Shown here one piece after another: positions 1 through 9,219 of a stretch of DNA of 64,000 nt (position 1 is the first letter of the stretch; each line of letters begins with the position of its first letter). The notes under the pieces are model-generated. The model saw only the letters and a list, made by a program, of their open reading frames with translations. It had not been told where the DNA came from and did not search any database. Source of the DNA: Leptonema sp964619535 (GTDB lineage: Bacteria > Spirochaetota > Leptospiria > Leptospirales > Leptonemataceae); NCBI GenBank assembly GCA_964619535.1, contig CAZUEX010000001.1, positions 62,001 to 126,000 of the forward strand, given 5' to 3'. Made by a program: the position numbers and the translations under genes.

Positions 1-125
1 AGGACGCCTGCCTGTTTTGCATTGGCCGGTGCATGCAGGCTGCGGGCTGCCCAGCGTTTCCAGATATCGGGGCCTGGCAGGGGATGTTGCAGTCCCTGCA
101 GGAGGATGTTTCGAATGGTATTCAT
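1..125 (-). CDS. NUDIX hydrolase-like protein, N-terminal fragment (cut by window edge)
   Basis: An open frame starts at ATG 125 and runs off the left edge, giving 41 residues. The segment HPLPGPDIWKRWAAR followed by AGVL resembles the N-terminus of CoA-diphosphatase-type NUDIX proteins, which have a proline-rich start before the first strand of the fold. The NUDIX box itself lies outside the window, so the assignment is inference. No good ribosome-binding site precedes the ATG, and an in-frame stop lies a little upstream. It would follow the XRE gene in the same direction after 67 bases. Confidence 0.4.
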   Translation of the reverse strand, partial: MNTIRNILLQGLQHPLPGPDIWKRWAARSLHAPANAKQAGV

Positions 126-192
126 GGCTGGCAGAATGAGGTTGCCCGGTGGGCCCTCTTATGCAAGAAAATACAGAGAGGAGAAAAAGCAA

Positions 193-627
193 TCAGCCTG
201 CGATCTCGCTGCTGGCATCCTCTGTGGCCTTCTTTTTGGCGCTTTCCTCTTCCATAAGCAGGAGCAGGTCCATAAACTGGATCAATGAGATGCGGATCTG
301 TTCATCCGTAAGGCGGGCGCGCAGCTGCCGAACCCTGTAAAGCAGCCTGGGGTCGTCGAGGACTCCAAGGGGATGGTGTTCCGAGGTCGGCCGCCGGAGC
401 AATTCAGAGACATCCACATCGAGGGCCGTTGCTATGGCATGCAGGTTGCCAAGACGAAGTTCGGTTTGTCCGTTTTCTATACGGGAAAGCATGCTTTCTC
501 CGATCTGAATCCCCTGGTGTTCCAGAAGGGCGGCGGAAAGGTCCTTCATCCGTAACCCACGGCTCTTTCGAAACCGGCGGATCCTTTCTCCTATGTTACA
601 GAGCGTAATCTCGTAGCCGTTCTTCAT
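193..627 (-). CDS. XRE-family HTH transcriptional regulator
   Basis: This 144-residue protein has a Cro/CI-type helix-turn-helix at about residues 11-70. The pattern IGERIRRFRKSRGLRMKDLS begins the domain, and SMLSRIENG and LHAIATALDVDVSELL complete it. The C-terminal half is charged and helical with no recognisable ligand domain; a LIQFMDLLLLMEEE helix may serve dimerisation. It is probably a local DNA-binding repressor. A perfect inverted repeat lies 51 bases upstream of the start and could be its own operator. Family is clear, target unknown. Confidence 0.85.
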   Translation of the reverse strand: MKNGYEITLCNIGERIRRFRKSRGLRMKDLSAALLEHQGIQIGESMLSRIENGQTELRLGNLHAIATALDVDVSELLRRPTSEHHPLGVLDDPRLLYRVRQLRARLTDEQIRISLIQFMDLLLLMEEESAKKKATEDASSEIAG

Positions 628-677
628 AGGGACTCTCCCGGGGATCTTCCGCCAGCGGCGGCCTTTAGTGGGCGAGT

Positions 678-698
678 CACTTGCATATTCTGCAAGTG
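678..698. promoter_or_regulatory. Inverted repeat, candidate operator upstream of the XRE gene
   Basis: CACTTGCA at 678-685 and TGCAAGTG at 691-698 form a perfect 8-bp inverted repeat with a 5-base centre. Related ACTTGCA words occur at about 739 and 771, within the same 161-base gap. Dyads of this size are typical XRE binding sites, so autoregulation is a reasonable inference. It has no T-run and so is not a standard terminator. Confidence 0.45.
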
Positions 699-788
699 GG
701 CCTTCCCACTACCTGCCATCAGGGCAAAAAAAAAGCACCGAACTTGCATGGTACGCACAAATCTGCCATGTACTTGCACGGGAGGCAA

Positions 789-1139
789 TTATTTTGTCAG
801 CAGGCGGGCAAAACGTACCTCGTCATTCCAGAGCCCGGGCCAGTCGTCCCTGCGCTCCTTCAGCATGAAGATGCCGGTCGGTTCCGGACTGTCATCGAGG
901 AAGATGATGAGGCGCAGGCTGTTCTTATATGCCAGACCACTTTGCGGGGGGCGGTTTGCCTGCCTGTATACTACCTGCCCTTCGGGGCTGATATACACCG
1001 TTTCTTCGGAATAAACCGGCCAGAGGGCGTAGGTACCGGCCAGTTCTTCGCCCGGAGGCAGCTCTTCCGAACGGTCGATGGGCTCGGGCGGGCGGCTGCA
1101 GGCTGCGACAAAAAGGATCAGCGGAATCAGTCGTTTCAT
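789..1139 (-). CDS. Small predicted lipoprotein
   Basis: The start is taken at ATG 1139, giving 116 residues beginning MKRLIPLILFVAAC, a signal peptide ending in a lipobox (VAAC). The mature protein is short and polar, and I do not recognise a domain. The start overlaps the stop of the upstream AsmA-like gene (ATGA), so the two are probably translationally coupled and may act together at the envelope. A slightly longer start at 1154 is possible but would put charged residues before the signal peptide. Confidence 0.65.
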   Translation of the reverse strand: MKRLIPLILFVAACSRPPEPIDRSEELPPGEELAGTYALWPVYSEETVYISPEGQVVYRQANRPPQSGLAYKNSLRLIIFLDDSPEPTGIFMLKERRDDWPGLWNDEVRFARLLTK

Positions 1140-3280
1140 GATGACGGTATCCATACCCTATCCGGACGGATGCGTATTGTAAAGCGGTTCCTCTGTCCAC
1201 CGGACTTATGATAACCGGTAAAGCGCAGCCGGCCGCCTTCGTAGGCATTGAATTCGCCGTTTCCGCTCAGGGCTATCTCGCTGTCTTCCAGTCGGATGAC
1301 CAGTGGCTTGAAAAGTGAACCGGAGCTATGGCGCTGAATATCAAAATCAACGTAGCGCAGAGGCCTGGGCTTGAGGTCTGCCATCCGTTGTAGCAGGTCC
1401 AGTCGATAGTCGTTCTGCACAGGAACATGCTTTGCCTTCAGAAAAAGTGCCGTCAGGCTTTTATAGTACAGGTCGGCCAGGTATTGCCCTTCTGCCTGAA
1501 AGGTGTATTTGAAGTCCAGGGACTGCAGTGGCTGGACTTCTGTTTCGGCATCCGTAAACAGTTGCGTCCTGTAAAGGCCTCCCTGGTAATGCGCCTCCAG
1601 CAGGGCATCGTGGGAGGGCAGGGCAGCGTCGTAGTGGATGCGGTAGTGACCGGATAGATCGAACCCATCAGGCCGAACAAGAAGAAGCTCGGTTGTGGGA
1701 ATACGATGGCGGAAGCGCAACTCCAGGGTCGTTGGCATATCCGGTGCGGCATCGACGATGTTCTGGATTCGAATGCGTCCCTGCACCCTGGCCTGCTCGA
1801 AGTATTTTCTGTAGGCCGGGTTCTGGAAGAACTTGTTTTCCCAGACAGGCCCGAAGTCCTCGGAGCGAACGGACACAGGGCTGTTGACGTACTCTCGCAG
1901 ATCCGCCAGCACATTGCCGGTACGGCGTATGGTGTCTTCGATGGATACCTCATCGATATCGAGCTGGAAATCGGTTTGATGCCGGAAGATCATCTCATGG
2001 GCTGCATTGCGATAGACATCCGGCTGGCTGGACGATGTGAACCGGAAGGGCACGCTGCCAATACGTCCGCCTGCAAGAAGGGAGATCCGATGAGAACCGC
2101 TGATGGTTGCCTCGTCCACAGTGATCGGAGCCAGGGATTTCCAGCTGTTGCCAAAATCAAAGGTCAGGTTCTGGATGGTAATCTGCAGATCGGGGATGAA
2201 TGTGGTTTTCGTTCGAAGCCGCCTCTGTTGCAGGCCGATTCTGTAATCGACCGTGGCCGTTTGGATGAAGCCCGGCAGCTGCAGCCTTTCGTTCTTCTGC
2301 AGCCGTAGCTTTCCGGTAAAGCGAGCATGGTCCACTCCGGTCGCAGGATCTCTGTCCACCTCTACGGCATGCTCGATTTCTGGACTGCGCACCCGCAGTC
2401 GGGAATGGAGCATCCCCTCTGCATAGGAGCCAACAATCATCTGATCAAAGGTGCCAGCGAGTCCACTGACTCGAAAATCGGTGCTCTGTACTGAGAATTG
2501 CAGGTTCTGGAAATCTCCGCGCAGGTGAAAGGCATAGCCTTCATCGGTCAGGTCAATCGACCCTTCTGCGTTGAAATGACCACCGTGCCACTGAACGTCC
2601 GCATCCAGAGGAAGATAGGGGAAGTTCCTTGTCCACAGATCTGGCATGCCAACGGGCATGTCTGTGATCTGGACGAACAGGCGCTCTGCAGGGACCGACT
2701 TCCAGCTTCCATGTAGCTGGAAAACCTCTTCATCCTTGAAGTGGATGGCCAGATGCAGAGAGGGCATTTCTCTGTTGCGGACCGTAAGCGAACCGGCAAG
2801 CTTCACGGTATGGGCCGGGAAATCGGCGTTGGTTCGCAGGCCATCGATCTGCAGGTTTTTCCATGCAAGATCGAGCGAGGTATTCTTGAGAAAAGAGATC
2901 AGCTTCTCCATCCTTTTGCGGGGATTCTCTTCGCCGCCGAGATGGATGGTTCCGTCAAACAGGGTGAGGCGGGAAAGCTGCAGGTTACCGCGTAGAAGTT
3001 CAAGAACGGGAATCTGGAAAACTGCCTGTCCAGACTGAAAGATAACCCGCTTCTTTTCGGTGATCCGAACGTCAGAGAGCACCAGTCCGCGGAACATATC
3101 GTAGGTGGCGGTACCGTATTCAAAAGACAGTCCGGCCTCTTTCTCGATCAGTCCCTTTTCTTTGCTGAGAACACCCGTGTTTGCGATGTGGTCTTCTATC
3201 AGATGGGCCGTCAGGAAAAATGCAGCGCTTACCGCTCCCGCGATTGACAGGAAAGCGACCGGAATCCATTTCTTTTTCAT
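1136..3280 (-). CDS. AsmA-like envelope protein
   Basis: About 714 residues from ATG 3280. It starts MKKKWIPVAFLSIAGAVSAA, one N-terminal membrane anchor, then a long beta-rich region with repeating short strands (for example LQLSRLTLFDGTIHLGG). That layout fits the AsmA/TamB/YhdP group of periplasmic bridge-like proteins thought to act in lipid traffic to the outer membrane; no catalytic motif is visible. The protein ends by overlapping the small lipoprotein gene. Upstream in-frame starts at 3304 and 3322 exist but would overlap the divergent gene at 3303. Family call is by architecture and is moderate. Confidence 0.6.
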   Translation of the reverse strand: MKKKWIPVAFLSIAGAVSAAFFLTAHLIEDHIANTGVLSKEKGLIEKEAGLSFEYGTATYDMFRGLVLSDVRITEKKRVIFQSGQAVFQIPVLELLRGNLQLSRLTLFDGTIHLGGEENPRKRMEKLISFLKNTSLDLAWKNLQIDGLRTNADFPAHTVKLAGSLTVRNREMPSLHLAIHFKDEEVFQLHGSWKSVPAERLFVQITDMPVGMPDLWTRNFPYLPLDADVQWHGGHFNAEGSIDLTDEGYAFHLRGDFQNLQFSVQSTDFRVSGLAGTFDQMIVGSYAEGMLHSRLRVRSPEIEHAVEVDRDPATGVDHARFTGKLRLQKNERLQLPGFIQTATVDYRIGLQQRRLRTKTTFIPDLQITIQNLTFDFGNSWKSLAPITVDEATISGSHRISLLAGGRIGSVPFRFTSSSQPDVYRNAAHEMIFRHQTDFQLDIDEVSIEDTIRRTGNVLADLREYVNSPVSVRSEDFGPVWENKFFQNPAYRKYFEQARVQGRIRIQNIVDAAPDMPTTLELRFRHRIPTTELLLVRPDGFDLSGHYRIHYDAALPSHDALLEAHYQGGLYRTQLFTDAETEVQPLQSLDFKYTFQAEGQYLADLYYKSLTALFLKAKHVPVQNDYRLDLLQRMADLKPRPLRYVDFDIQRHSSGSLFKPLVIRLEDSEIALSGNGEFNAYEGGRLRFTGYHKSGGQRNRFTIRIRPDRVWIPSS

Positions 3281-3302
3281 TGCTTCGGAAAACAGTCCCT
3301 TC

Positions 3303-6251
3303 ATGCCCTGCAAGGTCAACACATTTGCCGTTCGTCTGTGTCTGTCGGTTCTTGTTTTTGCATGCCTGCCCTCAGCGTTGTCTGCGCAGCATAAGCTTCC
3401 TGCCAGGCATTATGAGTGGAAGACCCTGCAAACCGATCGCTTTGTCATCCATTATCCCGATGGTTATCTGAACGTAGCGCGCGTTGCAGCGGCGATCGCT
3501 GAAGAAACGGCCAACCGCCTGCAGGCCGTTTTGCAGCATAATCTAAGCCGTCGTGTGCCTGTATTTTTGTATCCATCGTTTCAGGATTTCCAGGCTAACA
3601 ATATTCTGCCTTTTGCGATTCATGAGGGAACGGGAGGATTTACCGACTTCTTCGAACGACGCGTTGTGCTGCCTGTAAACGGAGACTATGAAAAGCTCAG
3701 ACACGTTCTTGCTCATGAGATTGTGCATGCCTATCAGTTTGATATACTGGGGGGCAACTATGGCGCCTACCCACTCTGGTTGATGGAAGGGATGGCAGAA
3801 TACCTGAGCAATGGCACACGCGGAATGGATTCGGTGATTCGCGACCTGATGGTTTATTCCCGCATGCCCGATCTTCTGGATTTGCAGTTCCAGAGCGGAT
3901 ACATGAGTTATCCAGGGGGACAGGCCGTTATGCATTTTATTGCCGTGCGCTGGGGTCTTGAATACACCGGAGTGCTTCTTCGTGAACTGTCTGCCCTGCG
4001 GGATATGGACAGTGCCTTTCGCTCCACGTTTGGCCTGGGGTTTTTCGAATTTGCCATCGAATATCGTCTGTTTCTTGAACGGAATTACGCGAAGGCAAGA
4101 TCCTATACCGAAGACAACAGTGCCTATCAGCGGGTCAGCTTTCGCTATCGCGACCGAAATGGTTTCCACTACAAACCGGCCCTTTCACCGGATGGAAAGA
4201 CCGTTGCCTTTTTAACGTATCATCGCATTTTTCCTGCCATTGTTTTGCGCCGATTGCCCGGACCCGGTGTTTCCGAGAAAGAACAGTCGGAAAGGCGTCT
4301 GCTTCTGCGTTTTCTGAAATCCCCTGACTATGAAGAATGGCAGCCGTTTACGACGCGGCTGTCGTTTCATCCAGATGGCAGCCGTTTGCTTTTTGGTACG
4401 CGGAACCGCGGACGACAGGCTCTGGCCGTTGTGAATACAGAGAATGGGTCTTTGATACGCCTGTATACGCCTCCGATGGATGTCATATCGGATCCCGTGT
4501 ATTCCCATGACGGAAACTGGATTGCCTTTGTTGGTTCGATACGCGGACGAACAGATCTGTTCTTGATGGATGCAGATACCGGTTCGATCCGGCCACTGAC
4601 CGATGACAGCTGCAGAGAGAACATGCCTTCGTTTACGCCCGACGATCGTTTTATAGACTATGCCTCCTGTGGCAATGGTAATGCCGTCGATCCCGATATG
4701 GATCTTTTTCGCGTTGATGTGAGTTCCAATCGTATTCACAGACTTTTAAGTATGCCCGGCCGTCAGGATATGCCTTTACAGGGCATTGATCATAGCGTTC
4801 TCTTTCTGTCGGATCATGAAGGCGTGCAAAACCTTTACCGCCTGTATCCGGCTAACTCCAGGATCGAGGCCGTTACGGCCTCCAATACCGATGTTTTACA
4901 CGTGGCTGTTTCCACAACGCCTGCAGAATCTGTGGTCTTTTCTCGAAGAGAGGAAGGGGCCATTGAGCTGTATCGTCTTGCTGCACCGGCCGTAGAAGCG
5001 GACTTTTATCGCCGATACGGTGGAGCCGATCCAGAGCAGCGACAGCTGCCTGCAGTGCAAACGGATGGCCTGGTCTCTACAGAGATGGCATCGCCGGAGT
5101 GGCCTGTTTCTCCGTTTGCCAGGCCTTTTGCCATCACAGGCTACAGGCCATACCGTCCCTCTCTTAAGATGACCGGATATCCCTTTCTTGTGGTAACAGG
5201 AGCAAGTGACAGCGATGGGAATTCTGCCCTGGCCATGCTGGGATATGCATCGTTTCAAGATCTAAAAGGAGATCATCAGCTTGAGGCCTTTGCATCGTAT
5301 CAGGAAAAGCCTGTCTATGTAAACGGAGAGATCCAGTATCGTTACAGGCATTTCAGGGTGGAGGTGGGGGCGTCTCTGTACAGCTACAATGGCGTCTTTG
5401 CAATATTCAGTCCGATCGATTTTTCACTGAACAACGTGATCTATAACCCTTTCTTTCGCCTGAGCTCTCTGCAGACAACCGGCATGATGGGATGGCTGGA
5501 GGCAAGGCTGCATTCTTTCGGTTCGATACAGCTGGGCCTGGAAACGGGACGCGACGAGTTCGTTTACCGACCGACTTATCCGGAAGAGGATGTGCGCGAA
5601 GACGTTTACAGAAATCGGCAGAGCCTTCGTCTGCGCTACCTGTATGATTCAGCCGTTTATTCGCTTTATGGTCCCCTTGATGGCCAGGCCCTGATGTTCA
5701 TGACTGAGATTCCCATACGGACCTCGGGCCGCGAGCGTGAACTTTTTCAGCATCTGCTGGAATACCGTTTCTATCACCTGTTCGAGAACGATTCTGTCTT
5801 CGCCTTTCGCGCCCTTGCTGCTGCAGCCACAGGGGCTGATGCGAAGGACTATCCCTATCGTATTGGCGGATACTATACGGTGCGCGGCTATGACTTTCAG
5901 GAGTTTGAAGGACGGTATGCTGCCGTTGTAAATCTTGAGTATCGCTTTACGCTGATAGAGGAGATCGTTTTTGGCGTGCCAGGACGATGGTCTGCAGGGA
6001 TGATTCGTAGCTCTCTGTTTCTGGATGCCGGAGCAGCCTTCGATGACCACCGTAGCTTTCGGGGATGGCAGGATGGTCGTACGCGAGATCTTCGCGCCTC
6101 CGTAGGGGTTGGCCTGCACTGGGCCAACTTTCTGCGCTTTATTCTGCCCGGAGCGCTTATGAAGATCGAATGGGCATCTCCCTATGACGGACGTCGTACG
6201 CTGCCCTTTTCAAGCTGGCAGGGACGTTTTTCTGTTGGCGTGCAGTTTTGA
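3303..6251 (+). CDS. Metallopeptidase-like / TolB-like propeller / Omp85-like barrel protein
   Basis: 982 residues from ATG 3303, with a signal peptide ending LPSALSAQ. Residues about 40-290 form a gluzincin-like domain with HEIVHAYQ (zinc histidines 138 and 142) and a third ligand Glu near 166 in EGMAEY. Residues about 310-620 carry repeated S-P/H-DG motifs (for example LSPDGKTVAFL) typical of TolB/WD40-like propellers. The C-terminal third resembles an outer-membrane barrel of the Omp85 type, with GGYYTVRGYDF and a terminal phenylalanine. The likely location is the outer membrane, with the peptidase domain in the periplasm. Start chosen because of the signal peptide; earlier in-frame starts lie inside the divergent gene. 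Confidence 0.75.
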   Translation: MPCKVNTFAVRLCLSVLVFACLPSALSAQHKLPARHYEWKTLQTDRFVIHYPDGYLNVARVAAAIAEETANRLQAVLQHNLSRRVPVFLYPSFQDFQANNILPFAIHEGTGGFTDFFERRVVLPVNGDYEKLRHVLAHEIVHAYQFDILGGNYGAYPLWLMEGMAEYLSNGTRGMDSVIRDLMVYSRMPDLLDLQFQSGYMSYPGGQAVMHFIAVRWGLEYTGVLLRELSALRDMDSAFRSTFGLGFFEFAIEYRLFLERNYAKARSYTEDNSAYQRVSFRYRDRNGFHYKPALSPDGKTVAFLTYHRIFPAIVLRRLPGPGVSEKEQSERRLLLRFLKSPDYEEWQPFTTRLSFHPDGSRLLFGTRNRGRQALAVVNTENGSLIRLYTPPMDVISDPVYSHDGNWIAFVGSIRGRTDLFLMDADTGSIRPLTDDSCRENMPSFTPDDRFIDYASCGNGNAVDPDMDLFRVDVSSNRIHRLLSMPGRQDMPLQGIDHSVLFLSDHEGVQNLYRLYPANSRIEAVTASNTDVLHVAVSTTPAESVVFSRREEGAIELYRLAAPAVEADFYRRYGGADPEQRQLPAVQTDGLVSTEMASPEWPVSPFARPFAITGYRPYRPSLKMTGYPFLVVTGASDSDGNSALAMLGYASFQDLKGDHQLEAFASYQEKPVYVNGEIQYRYRHFRVEVGASLYSYNGVFAIFSPIDFSLNNVIYNPFFRLSSLQTTGMMGWLEARLHSFGSIQLGLETGRDEFVYRPTYPEEDVREDVYRNRQSLRLRYLYDSAVYSLYGPLDGQALMFMTEIPIRTSGRERELFQHLLEYRFYHLFENDSVFAFRALAAAATGADAKDYPYRIGGYYTVRGYDFQEFEGRYAAVVNLEYRFTLIEEIVFGVPGRWSAGMIRSSLFLDAGAAFDDHRSFRGWQDGRTRDLRASVGVGLHWANFLRFILPGALMKIEWASPYDGRRTLPFSSWQGRFSVGVQF

Positions 6252-6254
6252 TGT

Positions 6255-7193
6255 TTATTCGTGTTCGGGCCAGTTTGCCGACCGATAGGTATGAATCCTG
6301 CCTTTACCTTCTATCTGATAGAAGAGCGCGCATTCAGGATATCGTTTTATAAGCCTCTGTGCCTCTTCAGGCGTTAACAGTGCTGCCGTTGTGGACAGTC
6401 CATCTGCCAGAGCCCCGGAGGTGCAGATCACACTGGTCGCTCGCAGCTCTTCTATGGCATGGCCGTTTCTGTCAATTAGATGCGACCGGCCATTCCTTCT
6501 GTTTCTGTAGGTGCCTGATGAAGAAAGGGCTGCCTTTTCCAGTGTGAAGGGATGCAGTCCGTCCAGGCCTTCGACGGCCACTTTCCAGCCACGGCCTGGC
6601 AACCCCTGGCCGGCCATCATCTCTCCGCCGAACTCAAATAGATACCGGGAAATGCCTGCCTCTTTTAGATCATGAGCGACGGCATCAAGGAGCAGGCCTT
6701 CTGCCAGGGCATTCAGGTTCAGCCTGCTATCGGTAAGCCTTCTAAATGAGCTCGTTCTGACGTCGATCAGGCTGCAGTCTCTGTGGCCCGCTTGCTCTGT
6801 TCTCTGCAAAGGCAGTGTTTCCGGCTCAAAGCCTTCGCGTATCATGGTTGTTCCCACAAGCGGCCAGAAGGCAGTATTGCTGTCTTCGCAAAGACGACGT
6901 GCCAGAAGCAGGGCCCGGTACATCTCCGTGGATACGGTTCGTGTAGCACCGATGGGCATGGAGTTCAGACGTTGAATCTCGCTCGTTGCTTCGTAGGTGG
7001 AAAAAACCGAAGTCAACCTGGTGATACGATCCTTGATGAGTTGCACAGCCATCTCATGGCTAGCAGTGGTTCCCTGAGAAACGAAATACCACGACGTGCC
7101 CCAGGCATGCCCGTCTGTGGTCTGCAGACGAACAGGCTGCTGTACTCCGCTCAGGCAGCCGGCTAAAACGAACAGAAGCAAATAGCGATGCAT
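6255..7193 (-). CDS. apbE: ApbE-like FAD:protein FMN transferase, lipoprotein
   Basis: 312 residues starting MHRYLLLFVLAGC, a lipoprotein signal. ApbE landmarks follow in order: GTSWYF, STYEATSEIQRLN, NLNALAEGLLLDAV (the DLGGIAKG-type motif, here diverged), FEFGGE, SSSGTYRN, HLID and SGALADGLSTTAALL, which includes the Mg-binding Asp region. The family transfers FMN to Thr/Ser of exported flavoproteins such as NqrC/RnfG. The DLGG motif change could mean altered activity. ATG 7193 overlaps the stop of the upstream protease gene by one base, so the two are coupled. A start at 7295 would run into that gene. Confidence 0.85.
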   Translation of the reverse strand: MHRYLLLFVLAGCLSGVQQPVRLQTTDGHAWGTSWYFVSQGTTASHEMAVQLIKDRITRLTSVFSTYEATSEIQRLNSMPIGATRTVSTEMYRALLLARRLCEDSNTAFWPLVGTTMIREGFEPETLPLQRTEQAGHRDCSLIDVRTSSFRRLTDSRLNLNALAEGLLLDAVAHDLKEAGISRYLFEFGGEMMAGQGLPGRGWKVAVEGLDGLHPFTLEKAALSSSGTYRNRRNGRSHLIDRNGHAIEELRATSVICTSGALADGLSTTAALLTPEEAQRLIKRYPECALFYQIEGKGRIHTYRSANWPEHE

Positions 7194-9127
7194 CAGAAGC
7201 GATAGGGTCGTCGAAGCCTGGCAAGCAACCCGCGAAGGCCTGCAGCCGGGAATTGCATAAAGTATCCGGCCCATTTTTCGGACTGGTTCTGCCACAGTGA
7301 TGCCAGGGAAAGATCAAGGCATACCGGCTTACCGGACTGTACCAGCTGCTGCAGATAGTTCATGCCAGGCAGGGCACGCAGAATGTCTTCCAATGCAATC
7401 CCCCTGAGGAACGATCCTGTCAGGCTCAGGCTTGTTCGAAGAACGGTACGCATGTCGATCTGTAGCTCGGGAAGCAGGCGAACATCAAGAACCTCGTTGT
7501 CTTTCATGCCTGCCTCTTCACGAAAAGACTCGATCAATGAGATGAAGTCTGTGGTTTGATCGATCAAGCCGGATCCGGGCAGCTCATCGGCCACATAGAC
7601 CTGTCCCTGGGCAAGATCGAGAACCGTTTCCCCCGAAAGGCCGCGGCCCTGGGCAACGCGTTTCATAAAATCCATGTAGGCCGTTGCCGTGGAGGCTTCG
7701 ATTAGCTTGCGCGATTTGCGTTTCGGTTTGGAGGTCAGGGAGAGCAGGTCTGTGGTATCGTCGAAAAGTATACGTTCGGAGCGTACCTGTAGCTTTTTTA
7801 TGAGTCCGGAGATCTGCGGGCGAAAACGGATGACACCGATGGATCCGGTTAACGACACAGGAGAGGCGTAAATCCGGTTGGCTGCACAGGACAGATAGTA
7901 GCCTCCGGATGCAGCCACGCCGCCAAAGTAGGCGAAAACGGGCTTTTTTCGCGATAGGTTGCGGATTTGCTGATACAGCAATTCACTTGCATCGCTCAAT
8001 CCTCCGGGGCTGTCCACGTAAAGGATGACGGCCCTGTCAGGACCGTCTTCCAGACCGCGAAACAGGTCCTGATAGGCCTGGGCTACGATGGTGCCGGCCC
8101 TGGGAGAATCCCCCATACGTCCCTGGACGATCATGCCATGCATGCTGACGATGGCAAGGGAGGGTGGACGTTTGATACGGAGCGGCCTGTAAAGGCGTCT
8201 GTGCTCCCTCTTCATAAACAGCTGCATGTTCATCAGCTGTTTATGGAAGTGCATCATATCGATGGGATGTTCGCTGTCCACCCTCGGAGACTTTTGATCT
8301 CCGGGCCCTGCAAAAGGATGCTGCAGGGCCGCTTCTGTATCCTGACCGGTGGCCACGTACGACAGGAGAAAGCGTTCTTCAACGACAGCATTCACAAAAG
8401 CGGTATCCAGAAGATCATCTGCCGAGCAAAGCGATTGCGCATGAAGTAGCTTTTTCAGGCGAGCAAAGGAGGCGGGATCCAGGGCAGGCGTTTTTTCCAG
8501 GTAATCAAGGATGAGGACACGCATTCTTTCAAGCAGGCGTGTCAGGTTTTCGCGTGCCGGAGTGGAGCTACCGGTTCGCGAAAGTGACTCGCCAGCACTT
8601 TTGTATTTCCCGGCATGATAGACCTCTACCTGGATTCCAAGCTGCTCGAGCAGGGCCGCGTAGTAAAAGGACTCTCTGTGCGGAAGAGCCGTAAGGAACG
8701 TTACTCCGGGCGCTATAAGACGCAGGTCGGCCCGCGAAAGCACGAGAAGCGTTTTCAGTCCTCCACCGGAAGCATGGGCAACGATGCGAATGCCGGCCCT
8801 GCGGATGCGATCCAGTTCGGCGATGACGTCAAAGACCTGGCTCCAGTTCAGCGTAGCTTCGAATCCAGGTGGCAGCTGCAGGATGAGCTGCTTCAGCTCC
8901 GTTGATCTGCGAATCCTGCGCAGCAGGAACAGGAAAGGGAAGTAAGAAGCTCCCTGCTTTTCCTGTCCCAGAAAGCGACTCATCCAGCCCGAGGCCTCGA
9001 AAAGTGTAAAACGATCGGGCAGATGCAGGTGCAGGATGGAGCGCTTTTTGAGGAGTGTAAGGCGAAAGTAGAGAAAGATGATCAGGCGCAGTGGAAAAAA
9101 GAGAATGTAGAAGAACAGACGGATCAT
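7193..9127 (-). CDS. sppA: S49-family signal peptide peptidase (SppA type)
   Basis: 644 residues, long-form SppA size (duplicated domains). The N-terminus (residues 5-25) is one membrane helix. The C-terminal domain carries ILYVDSPGG and the nucleophile motif GGVAASGGYYLSCAA, followed by TGSIGVI; these are hallmark S49 motifs. The N-terminal domain is diverged but should hold the catalytic lysine seen in other SppA proteins. The family degrades cleaved signal peptides in the inner membrane. First gene of a two-gene unit with apbE. Confidence 0.88.
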   Translation of the reverse strand: MIRLFFYILFFPLRLIIFLYFRLTLLKKRSILHLHLPDRFTLFEASGWMSRFLGQEKQGASYFPFLFLLRRIRRSTELKQLILQLPPGFEATLNWSQVFDVIAELDRIRRAGIRIVAHASGGGLKTLLVLSRADLRLIAPGVTFLTALPHRESFYYAALLEQLGIQVEVYHAGKYKSAGESLSRTGSSTPARENLTRLLERMRVLILDYLEKTPALDPASFARLKKLLHAQSLCSADDLLDTAFVNAVVEERFLLSYVATGQDTEAALQHPFAGPGDQKSPRVDSEHPIDMMHFHKQLMNMQLFMKREHRRLYRPLRIKRPPSLAIVSMHGMIVQGRMGDSPRAGTIVAQAYQDLFRGLEDGPDRAVILYVDSPGGLSDASELLYQQIRNLSRKKPVFAYFGGVAASGGYYLSCAANRIYASPVSLTGSIGVIRFRPQISGLIKKLQVRSERILFDDTTDLLSLTSKPKRKSRKLIEASTATAYMDFMKRVAQGRGLSGETVLDLAQGQVYVADELPGSGLIDQTTDFISLIESFREEAGMKDNEVLDVRLLPELQIDMRTVLRTSLSLTGSFLRGIALEDILRALPGMNYLQQLVQSGKPVCLDLSLASLWQNQSEKWAGYFMQFPAAGLRGLLARLRRPYRF

Positions 9128-9219
9128 GGGAGCAGTGAACAGGCAATGCTTCTGGGAGGGAAGTGAAATTCCATTGACCGTTCAAAGCTGAAGCGTCTCC
9201 TGGTAACGAGGAAACAGCC

